Shown piece by piece: positions 6,927 through 14,601 of a stretch of DNA of 64,000 nucleotides (positions are counted from its first letter, which is position 1; each line of letters opens with the position of its first letter). The notes beneath the pieces were generated by a model, which worked only from the letters and a program-made list of their open reading frames with translations, ran no database searches and was not told where the DNA came from. Position numbers and translations under genes: made by a program. The stretch covers positions 148,052 through 212,051 of the forward strand of contig NZ_JACHEG010000008.1 in the NCBI RefSeq assembly GCF_014201355.1. Direction: 5' to 3'. The stretch comes from Aliirhizobium wenxiniae. GTDB taxonomy: Bacteria > Pseudomonadota > Alphaproteobacteria > Rhizobiales > Rhizobiaceae.

Positions 6927-9191
6927 TTACGCAGCGAACTTGCGGCGCCCGGGCGCCGACGCGCCGACCGGGGAATACCCGTGTTCTTCCGCACGTGCCA
7001 TCAACGTAAATTTGGAGAGATAACCGTCAAGCGCCACACACTCTTCGGCCAGCCCGGAGCCGGCGGCACTCATTTCCTCCACCATTGCAGCATTCTGCTG
7101 GGTGGTCTGGTCGAGATGATTGATTGCAGAGTTCACCTGAGTCAGGCCTGAAGATTGCTCCTGTGCCGCGATGGCAATGGCTTCCATATGGTCGTTCGCT
7201 GCCCGCACAAGCGTTTCGATCTCCGCGAGGCAGGAGCCGGTGCTATCGACCAGATTGACGCCCTCCCCGACTGCAACCTCAGACGTTGCGATAAGTTGCT
7301 TGATCTCCTTGGCAGCAGTCGCCGAGCGCTGTGCGAGTTCGCGCACCTCCTGCGCCACAACGGCGAAGCCCTTGCCGGCGTCTCCGGCGCGAGCCGCTTC
7401 GACCCCTGCATTCAGGGCGAGCAGGTTCGTCTGAAACGCGATCTCGTCGATGACGCCTATGATCTGTCCGATCTGCTGCGAAGAGCGTTCGATGCGCGCC
7501 ATCGCCGACGTAGCGTCCTGAACGACAGCGCCCGACTGGTCGGCCTTCAGCTTGACGTTGCGAACGACCTCTCTTGCATCTGCCGCACGATGCGACGTCG
7601 ACTTCACGTTCGAGGTGATCTGCTCCAGTGCCGCGGCAGTCTCTTCAAGCGAGGCTGCCTGCTGTTCGGTGCGACGTGCCAGATCGTTGGATGCCGTGGA
7701 AATCTCACCGGCGCCGGAGCTGACAGTCGTAACCGAGCGCTCGAATTCGACCAAAGTTGTTCGCAATTGCGTGACTGAGGTGTTGAAGTTGTGCCGCAGC
7801 GCCTCGAACTGAGGGGCGAACGGCTGGTTGATCTCGCAGAGCATGTTGCCGGCTGCGAGCGCCTTCAATCCTTCGGCAAGTGCTGCGGTTGCCTGGTTCA
7901 GACGACGATCGGCATCTTCCTCGGAAATACGCTGCATCTCGATCCGATCGTTTTCGGCCTTGGTGCGGTTGGCTTCGGCTTCCTGTTCAAGCTGCCTGTT
8001 CCTGATCGATGCCTGTCTGAAGATTTCGACTGAACCAGCCATCTCACCGATTTCATCGCTACGACCAAGTCCGGGCACATCAATGCCGGAGTTGCCGTTG
8101 GAAAGCGCGACCATGCAGTCCGTCAGAGCGCGGATGGGGCGAAGGACACGAATGACGATGATGGCGGTGCCACCCAGTCCGATCGCCAGTGCAAGGATTG
8201 CTCCGAGCGACATCAGGACGGCATTCATGGTTGCCGCGCTGCGCATCTGCGCGGCCGTGTCATCCAGTTCGGCCATTGCCGCCAGTGCGACCTGAGCAAC
8301 AACGCCGAGGGCGGCGTTGGATGTCATCTGCCAATCATCGACCGTAAATACCGTCGAGGGTCCGGTCGAAAGGTCGCGGAGCAAAACTTCGCGCCTGTCA
8401 TTGAATGCACCATCGAAATAGGCGGAAGTGCCGGCCGCATACTTGGCCTTGATGTCGGCAGACGTGCTTTCATGCGCAACCAGCCCGCCGACCGCGTTCC
8501 AGGCGAAACTTGTAGCCGCATCGGTTTTGAGAAGGGCCGCACGCTCGTCGGACGTCAACGCCCGGTTTGCGCCTATAAGGGACGTGACCGTCACAGCAGA
8601 AGTGCCGCCATTGTTACGGGCCGCCCATGCATAGGCACGCATTTGGATCAGGCCGGTGAAAGACTGGTCGAGCGTCCGCACACGATTTTCGAGTGCCGTC
8701 GAGGTCGCATCGAAAACCGCAAGGACATTATTTCCGAAGGTCAACACCTCGTCGCGAAGGCCAGGCTCTCGCTGTGCCATCTCACGCGAAAAATTGGAAT
8801 CGACGCGGGTGCGCAGGGCCTTCAATGCCTCGTAGGCATCGATCGCCTGTTTCAGATGCGGCGTGATGCTGCCGTTGCTCACGGTTGCGGCTTCCGCGTC
8901 AAAGCGTTGCATGGCCGCATCGATGACGGTACGGGCTGTCTCGACGCTTTTTCTTGATACAGCGCCGGCAGCAGGCGACTGGACGAGCGCTGCTGCACTG
9001 TTTCCGCGTTCAGAGCGAAAATTGATGAGCGCTTCGAACATGGCGCGATCCAGCGATACCAGTGATGCAACCTCCGAATATGACCGGTAGTCTTTCACGG
9101 ATGAGACAGCCAACGTGGCCATGACCACCGCCAAGGGGAGGCTCACGACAAGAAAGAGAAAAATAAGAATTGTTCGCAGTTTAAACGTCAT
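6927..9191 (-). CDS. Methyl-accepting chemotaxis protein with NIT-like periplasmic sensor
   Basis: A 754-residue transmembrane chemoreceptor. Order: TM helix 1 at about residues 6-30; a long helical periplasmic domain containing LVSLDRAMFEALINFRSERG, like nitrate/nitrite-sensing (NIT) domains; TM helix 2 (LMSLGAILALAIGLGGTAII); HAMP; and the cytoplasmic signalling hairpin with the conserved tip IGVIDEIAFQTNLLALNAGVE. No C-terminal NWETF-type pentapeptide is present. I start at MTFKLRTIL because GGAG lies 8 bases upstream; two earlier in-frame ATGs lack that. A truncated relative of the sensor half lies at 28110-29450. Ligand unknown; the NIT assignment is tentative. Confidence 0.93.
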   Translation of the reverse strand: MTFKLRTILIFLFLVVSLPLAVVMATLAVSSVKDYRSYSEVASLVSLDRAMFEALINFRSERGNSAAALVQSPAAGAVSRKSVETARTVIDAAMQRFDAEAATVSNGSITPHLKQAIDAYEALKALRTRVDSNFSREMAQREPGLRDEVLTFGNNVLAVFDATSTALENRVRTLDQSFTGLIQMRAYAWAARNNGGTSAVTVTSLIGANRALTSDERAALLKTDAATSFAWNAVGGLVAHESTSADIKAKYAAGTSAYFDGAFNDRREVLLRDLSTGPSTVFTVDDWQMTSNAALGVVAQVALAAMAELDDTAAQMRSAATMNAVLMSLGAILALAIGLGGTAIIVIRVLRPIRALTDCMVALSNGNSGIDVPGLGRSDEIGEMAGSVEIFRQASIRNRQLEQEAEANRTKAENDRIEMQRISEEDADRRLNQATAALAEGLKALAAGNMLCEINQPFAPQFEALRHNFNTSVTQLRTTLVEFERSVTTVSSGAGEISTASNDLARRTEQQAASLEETAAALEQITSNVKSTSHRAADAREVVRNVKLKADQSGAVVQDATSAMARIERSSQQIGQIIGVIDEIAFQTNLLALNAGVEAARAGDAGKGFAVVAQEVRELAQRSATAAKEIKQLIATSEVAVGEGVNLVDSTGSCLAEIETLVRAANDHMEAIAIAAQEQSSGLTQVNSAINHLDQTTQQNAAMVEEMSAAGSGLAEECVALDGYLSKFTLMARAEEHGYSPVGASAPGRRKFAA

Positions 9192-9705
9192 AGCCCCAGC
9201 TCCAAAAATCGATGCGCGAAACATGATTTCCAATTGTGAACAATCCGAAAATGTAATCTCGCCCAATGGGTGTGGCTGACATGGTGACGGATGTTGAATG
9301 CGCGTCCGGTCTTGCTTGCTTCCAATCCGAGAAAAACGCTCAGTGCGTGTATTCGTGATGAAAATCGACGTCAGAAGTGTCCCGCTCGCGACGAGCGAGA
9401 GCGGTATTCAACGCGTGAAAAATCCGCGGACGCCAATGAATTCATTGTCTTTGAGTCACAGGCGAGTCCCGGTAGGCATTTCATAGGCCGGTCACGTCAC
9501 CAGCTCTAGGTTGCTACTGCGACGATTGGTCGTCAAGACCGCTCTTCGTCTCGCCACTGATGACGACTGGCCTGCCGAGCTCAAACGAACGCATGGATTC
9601 CTGCCGCTCTACGCTGTGTTTCCGTGTGCTCTACAATAATTTCGAAACTTCCGACAACGTCGGCCGTAAAGCTAATTTCAGCCCGCACTGTGGCGACGAA
9701 AACGA
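9192..9705. other. Gene-free stretch upstream of the chemoreceptor
   Basis: About 510 bp separate the chemoreceptor start from the terminator of the quinoprotein gene. Short open frames here have no recognisable protein features. The chemoreceptor promoter should lie in the first 100-200 bp but no clear -35/-10 pair was seen. A small inverted repeat, CGCTCG and CGAGCG around 9390, is the only structure noticed. Confidence 0.5.
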
Positions 9706-9737
9706 AAAAGACCGGCAGGCTGCCCTACCGGTCTTTT
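9706..9737 (-). terminator. Terminator downstream of the first quinoprotein dehydrogenase
   Basis: Perfect 10-bp arms, AAAAGACCGG (9706-9715) and CCGGTCTTTT (9728-9737), surround a 12-base loop. Read on the minus strand the stem ends in TTTT, immediately after the dehydrogenase gene that ends at 9765. Confidence 0.87.
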
Positions 9738-9764
9738 CGATCCATCATGCAAGTACCAGGAGAT

Positions 9765-12185
9765 TTAAGGGGAATTGGCCCCGCCGGTATTGCCGCTCCT
9801 GGGCAGTGCGAAGGCGATGATATAGTCACCGAAGTCGGGTGCTGCACGCGCGCCATTGGCGGTCACGACAACATATTGCCTTCCATCTTCAGGCGATATG
9901 AACACCAGCGGTGTCGAGCCTGCTCCCACAGGAAGCGGGCTCTTCCAGACGACTTCGCCAGTCGCCACATCGACTGCGCGCAGATAGTAATCCGAGGTCG
10001 CGGAGAAGAACACAAGGCCGGATGCCGTCGGCGTCGCACCACCAAGAGTCGGCATGCCAAGCTCGATAGGAAGGTGCGTCTTCATGCCGAGCGGGCCGAA
10101 CTGTTCGGGCGTGCCCATCGAGCGATGCCACAGAATTTTCTGGGTCTTCATGTCGACTGCAGCCATCGTGCCGAAGGGAGGCGTAGTGCAAGGGACGCCA
10201 AGGAAAGACTGAACCATGCCGCGCTCGGCACCGTAGGGTGTCTCTTTCATCGGAACCACACCACCGGTGCTGTGCGAACCCTTGCCCGAGGCCTTCGTGC
10301 GGGCAATCTCGTCCTCGCGGCTCAGAAGGCGGCCCTTCATCGCAACGCGCATGTCGTTGACGATCATGATGTCCCGGCTTTTGTCGATCGCCTGGCCACC
10401 CCAGTTTGTTGTGCCGTACCAAGACGGGTTCTGGAGATACCACTGCATCTGCGGCGGTGTGTAGTCGCCGACATAATAAAGGCTCTTGAACTGGATTCGG
10501 CAATTCAACTGATCGATCGGGGTTATGCCCCACATTGTCTGCTCGGTCAGGACGTCATCGCGGAAAGAGGGCATGCCAACCGAGTAAGGCTGCGTGGGCG
10601 AGAGCTTCTCGCCGGGGACGCCATTGGTCGGGACAGGTCGTTCCTCGACGGCAGTGATCGGCTTGCCGGTGCGACGATCAAGAACGTAAATTTCGCCGTT
10701 CTTGGATGCCTGGACCAGAGCTGGAATGCGGCCGCCCTTGCCGTCCGGCATGTCGTAAAGCACAGGCTTGGACGGGAGATCGAGGTCCCAGACGTCGTGG
10801 TGAACAAGCTGAAAGGTCCAGCGCTCTTCGCCCGTCGTGGCATCGACTGCGACGACAGAGGAGCCAACACGATCGGTCTCCGGCGAGCGCTGGCCGCCGA
10901 ACAGGTCCGGCGTTCCATTGCCGGTCGGAAGATAGACCATGTTCAGCTTCGGGTCATAGCTCGGCGTGGCCCACATGTTCGGGGTGCTGCGCGTATAGCT
11001 CTGGCCGTCGGCTGGGGGATTGGGCTGACCAGGACGGCCGACATCCCACGCCCAAACGAACGCTCCAGTCGTTGCGTTGAAGGCGCGCACCACGCCAGAA
11101 GGCTCGTCGGCAGACTGGTTATCCATCACCCAGCCGCCGATGATCAGGTTCTCGCCAGCGAGGAGCGGACCAGAGGTTGGATTGTAAAAGCCTGGGATAA
11201 CGGCGCCCATGCCGGTGGCGAGGAATACAGTGCCCTTGTCACCGAAGGATTCGACCGGCTTGCCGGTGGCAGCATCAAGGGCGATCAGGCGCATGTCGCC
11301 GGTGGACACATAAAGACGCTTCTTACCCGGTGCATCCTCGGCAAGGCCTGGAACGTCGTAATAGGCGAGAGAGCGGCAGCGCATCCAGTGCGCGGTGGCA
11401 TCCGGCTTCACGCCCGGATCGAAATGCCAGAGCTGTTCACCGGTATCGCCGCGCACGGCGAACACCTGGTTGGTCGGTGTGCACGGGTAGAGAATATTGC
11501 CGATCTGCAGTGGCGTATTCTGATTCTCGCTTCCGTTTCCTGTGATGTCGCCGGTGTGAAACGTCCAGGCGATTTCAAGGTCCTTCACGTTGCTCCGGTT
11601 GATCTGGCTGTAGGGGGCAAACTGCTCGCCGGACGGCGTGCGACCGAAGCCGACCCACTGATCGGGTTCGCTTTCAGGCTTGTAGTCTGATGCAAGAGCA
11701 GGCGTCGATGTTGCCTTGACCAGCCAGATCGGACTGAAAGCACTGATGAAGGCCGCAATGACGCCGACAGCCAGCACAGCCGAAATGCCGTAAGATACCG
11801 GCCGGATGCGATTAATCCCAGAAGCACCGCGCAGACTTGGGACGCTAAGACCGATCAAGAGCCCAATGACCGCAAACATGCCGAGCCTTGCCGCAAGCGG
11901 CCAGAATTGTAGCCCACTTTCCCATAAAGCCCAGACGAGTGTCACGACGAAGAAAGCTGCGTATAGGTAACCCGCACGGACATCCGCACGGGCAAGGAGG
12001 TATGACGTCGTGATCAGCACGATGCCGGCGACGAGATAGTAGAACGACCCCCCCAGCACCATCAGTTGATAGCCGCCGTAGAGGAAATATGCTCCTAATG
12101 CGAGCAGGGCGAGACCAATGAGAAGGGCGAACAATCTCGCCCCTAGAGACACTTGCGTGCTATTGATGCTTGATACGGGCGACAA
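9765..12185 (-). CDS. Membrane-bound PQQ-dependent dehydrogenase, glucose/quinate/shikimate family (copy 1)
   Basis: An 806-residue quinoprotein with about five N-terminal membrane helices (first 150 residues) and a periplasmic eight-bladed propeller that oxidises a sugar or polyol and reduces ubiquinone. The active-site landmarks VHHDVWDLDLPSKP and SKNGEIYVLDRR correspond to the Asp and Lys of E. coli Gcd. The C-terminal motif GGHGS, which carries a substrate-site His in E. coli Gcd, is replaced by ANGARAA before DFGDYI, so this is probably not a standard glucose dehydrogenase. The start is taken as TTG at 12185, directly after AAAGGAGGG; an ATG 54 bases upstream has no ribosome site. It is divergent from a TetR gene and has its own terminator. 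Confidence 0.88.
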   Translation of the reverse strand: MSPVSSINSTQVSLGARLFALLIGLALLALGAYFLYGGYQLMVLGGSFYYLVAGIVLITTSYLLARADVRAGYLYAAFFVVTLVWALWESGLQFWPLAARLGMFAVIGLLIGLSVPSLRGASGINRIRPVSYGISAVLAVGVIAAFISAFSPIWLVKATSTPALASDYKPESEPDQWVGFGRTPSGEQFAPYSQINRSNVKDLEIAWTFHTGDITGNGSENQNTPLQIGNILYPCTPTNQVFAVRGDTGEQLWHFDPGVKPDATAHWMRCRSLAYYDVPGLAEDAPGKKRLYVSTGDMRLIALDAATGKPVESFGDKGTVFLATGMGAVIPGFYNPTSGPLLAGENLIIGGWVMDNQSADEPSGVVRAFNATTGAFVWAWDVGRPGQPNPPADGQSYTRSTPNMWATPSYDPKLNMVYLPTGNGTPDLFGGQRSPETDRVGSSVVAVDATTGEERWTFQLVHHDVWDLDLPSKPVLYDMPDGKGGRIPALVQASKNGEIYVLDRRTGKPITAVEERPVPTNGVPGEKLSPTQPYSVGMPSFRDDVLTEQTMWGITPIDQLNCRIQFKSLYYVGDYTPPQMQWYLQNPSWYGTTNWGGQAIDKSRDIMIVNDMRVAMKGRLLSREDEIARTKASGKGSHSTGGVVPMKETPYGAERGMVQSFLGVPCTTPPFGTMAAVDMKTQKILWHRSMGTPEQFGPLGMKTHLPIELGMPTLGGATPTASGLVFFSATSDYYLRAVDVATGEVVWKSPLPVGAGSTPLVFISPEDGRQYVVVTANGARAAPDFGDYIIAFALPRSGNTGGANSP

Positions 12186-12400
12186 GTTACCCTCCTTTGA
12201 GCAGCGATGAAGGGCAAGCACGACGAAGCATCCGATCAAGCGGGCATCGCCAGTCGATGCTTTCGGGCATTGCCAGAAATGTGGGCGTGAAAGGTTAGGC
12301 AGGCTGTCCAGTCGCGCAGACGCGTGCCGTGCACATAGGTGTCCGGAGCCAGCGGCCGCGATTGAGCTACTGCCAAAATGTCGCAGAATATATGGGCCAC

Positions 12401-12421
12401 GAGGCTACGGAGTGTAGCCTC
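12401..12421. promoter_or_regulatory. Palindrome in the divergent TetR-quinoprotein intergenic region
   Basis: A perfect inverted repeat with 8-bp arms GAGGCTAC and GTAGCCTC separated by GGAGT lies in the 383-bp gap between the quinoprotein start (12185) and the TetR start (12569). Size and symmetry fit a TetR-family operator. Assignment to the adjacent TetR is inferred. Apart from this palindrome nothing else was recognised in the gap. Confidence 0.55.
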
Positions 12422-12568
12422 AGACTCTACAATGAAACTCATTTCTAGCAGATGTGCCGGAGCTTACCACTTTTCCGATCCCGTCATCCCGTGTAATTGC
12501 TCCACCTAATAATAGGAGATGACGGCATCTGAAGACTTGATGACGTGGCATCCAAGGAAAGGTTTGTC

Positions 12569-13177
12569 ATGCCTCGTGCCAATAGAAACGCAGAAAAGGG
12601 TGAGCTTACACGTTCCGCGATCCTTAAGGCTGCTGTCGAGCTATTTGGCGAGAATGGCTTTCGCGCGACGACAATGAACCAGATCGCTAGCCGTGCAGGT
12701 GTCGTTCAATCGGCATTGCACCATCATTTCGGGGGCAAGGATCAACTTCTCGATGCCGCCTTGAAGCTGCATTATCCGCCAGCAGCAAGTCGCCCAGATA
12801 TCGAGGCGGTGGCGGAGGGCAAATCCAACTTCGTCGACGAAGTCCTACGAGCTGCCAATCGGAACGCACAAGATAGGGATCTCGTGCGGTTTTTCTCAGT
12901 CATGACAGGGGAGTCTCTGACAGGCGATCACCCCGCTCATGAGTTCTTTGTCGCGCGCTACGAGCTGGTACGACAGGGATTTGCCGATGCTATTGCAAAG
13001 GCAAAGGGCGTCGAGAGTGAGGAGTCCAGACGGCTAATATTGTTGCTCGTTTCAATATTGTTCGCTGCTTCGGATGGGCTGCAAATGCAATGGCTCCGCA
13101 ATCCTTCCTTCGATTTCACAGGCGCTATTGAACTTGCTGCCGCACTCACACGCGAACAGCTCGATGCCATAAACTGA
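12569..13177 (+). CDS. TetR-family transcriptional regulator (next to quinoprotein copy 1)
   Basis: A 202-residue TetR regulator. The N-terminal helix-turn-helix covers ILKAAVELFGENGFRATTMNQIASRAGV, VQSALHHHFGGKDQLLDAAL, and is followed by a helical ligand-binding domain. The ATG at 12569 follows AAGGAAAGG; a GTG 24 bases upstream is weaker. It is divergent from the PQQ dehydrogenase and 122 bp upstream of the MFS-glycosidase genes on the same strand, so it may control either or both. Confidence 0.88.
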   Translation: MPRANRNAEKGELTRSAILKAAVELFGENGFRATTMNQIASRAGVVQSALHHHFGGKDQLLDAALKLHYPPAASRPDIEAVAEGKSNFVDEVLRAANRNAQDRDLVRFFSVMTGESLTGDHPAHEFFVARYELVRQGFADAIAKAKGVESEESRRLILLLVSILFAASDGLQMQWLRNPSFDFTGAIELAAALTREQLDAIN

Positions 13178-13215
13178 AAGTTAGTTCTTGTCGGAACATC
13201 CGCCATTCGCTATTA

Positions 13216-13237
13216 ACAGGTCGGTCAGCCGACCTGT
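13216..13237. promoter_or_regulatory. Perfect palindrome upstream of the MFS-glycosidase genes
   Basis: Nine-base arms ACAGGTCGG and CCGACCTGT flank TCAG, 38 bp after the TetR stop and 62 bp before the MFS start. No T run follows, so it may be an operator for the sugar cluster rather than a terminator for tetR; both remain possible. Confidence 0.5.
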
Positions 13238-13299
13238 CTCTTGATCAAGTGTTAGTGTAGGCTAGATCATCAACTGTCATCACCTTGGAGGAGGGAAAG

Positions 13300-14601
13300 A
13301 TGCTTCAGTCCGTAGACCCAATATCAATCCAGGCCGAAACCACACCGGAACGTCACATGCGGCTTACCGGCCAGTCGATCGACGGCCTTTTCGTGGTTCG
13401 CTATATCGCGGCCATAATCGGAATTTACGTCGCTCTCATCACACCGGCATCGGTAACGATCGCCCTGAGGGTCGGCCAGATCGATCCTGACGGGAAAGCA
13501 AGCTCATTTGCTTTAGTATCCAGCGTCGGCGCAGCCGCCGCACTTATCTCGAATCCCATTTTCGGAATGCTGAGCGACCGGCTCTCATCACGATGGGGAC
13601 AGAGGAAGCCGTTCCTTTTGGGCGGCTTCCTTGCTGGCGCGTTGGCGATATATTTGATTGCGATCGCCACAACTATACCTATGGTCGCTCTAGGTTGGGC
13701 ATTGGCGCAGGCAAGTTTTAATGCCGCGGTTGCCGCAACCATAGCCATCTTGCCTGAGCGAGTGCCGCTAGCATTGCGCGGCCGTGTGTCGGGCCTGATG
13801 GGAATGACCGGGCAAGTTGCCGTCGTGAGTGGTGTTTTCCTGATCCAACTGGTGGGTACCGATGGAATAGGGATGTTCATGTGGCCAGTTCTTCTTGGCG
13901 GACTGCTTGCCGCCCCATTCCTGTTCACGTTGCGGGAGGCACCGCTCCAATCGGCTCCCACCAAGCGCCTGACGCTGACTAGCCTTCTGGGAGCGCTGTG
14001 GATCAACCCGTTCGTCAATCGTGATTTCGGGCTCGTTTGGATGGGCAGGTTTCTAGCCTGGACATCTCTCTACTTGCTGACAACCTACAAGACTTACTTC
14101 CTGATCGACCGTCTCGGCTATACCACGCAGACGATTGCGCCTATCCTGACGGTTGCTATGTTCGTTCTGGCAGTCGCGGTTGCCATTGCCAGCATCGGTG
14201 GCGGTTGGCTTTCAGACTATTTCGGTCAGCGCAAGCCATTCATCCTGCTCGCATCACTATTTTTCGTCATAGCGATGGGGATTATTGCCTTCACTCACAG
14301 CGTCGAGATGTTTCTTCTCGGCATTGCCATCGCAGGGCTTGGCAACGGTCTTTATCTGGGCGTCGACTATGCGCTCGTCTCCGAGGTTCTGCCGGATAAG
14401 GACAGCTCCGCGGGTAAGGGAATGGGTGTCTTTAATCTCTCAAGTACAATTCCGCAGACCGTAGCGCCCATTCTTGCGCCGGCATTGCTGCTCATCGGCG
14501 CAAATGGTCACGGAGGCAACTATACCAGCCTCTACCTGTTTGCCGCCGCCCTCGCGATAGTGAGTGCAATCTTTATCCAATTCATAAGAGGTGCCAAATG
14601 A
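13300..14601 (+). CDS. MFS transporter, putative sugar/glycoside importer
   Basis: A 433-residue inner-membrane protein with twelve predicted helices. The MFS loop signatures are present twice: GMLSDRLSSRWGQRKPF between helices 2 and 3, and GGWLSDYFGQRKPF at the equivalent place in the second half. GGAGGAGGGAAAG lies directly before the ATG at 13300. The stop overlaps the GH3 start by 4 bp (ATGA), so transporter and glycosidase are translationally coupled, suggesting uptake of an intact glycoside followed by cytoplasmic hydrolysis. Confidence 0.87.
   Translation: MLQSVDPISIQAETTPERHMRLTGQSIDGLFVVRYIAAIIGIYVALITPASVTIALRVGQIDPDGKASSFALVSSVGAAAALISNPIFGMLSDRLSSRWGQRKPFLLGGFLAGALAIYLIAIATTIPMVALGWALAQASFNAAVAATIAILPERVPLALRGRVSGLMGMTGQVAVVSGVFLIQLVGTDGIGMFMWPVLLGGLLAAPFLFTLREAPLQSAPTKRLTLTSLLGALWINPFVNRDFGLVWMGRFLAWTSLYLLTTYKTYFLIDRLGYTTQTIAPILTVAMFVLAVAVAIASIGGGWLSDYFGQRKPFILLASLFFVIAMGIIAFTHSVEMFLLGIAIAGLGNGLYLGVDYALVSEVLPDKDSSAGKGMGVFNLSSTIPQTVAPILAPALLLIGANGHGGNYTSLYLFAAALAIVSAIFIQFIRGAK

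Noticed and set aside
9624..11690. Long open frame on the plus strand
   Set aside because: It is antisense to the first quinoprotein, whose motifs are unmistakable, and has no recognisable domain.
12236..12442. Possible small gene between quinoprotein copy 1 and its TetR
   Set aside because: No ribosome site or recognisable motif. It overlaps the candidate operator palindrome at 12401-12421.
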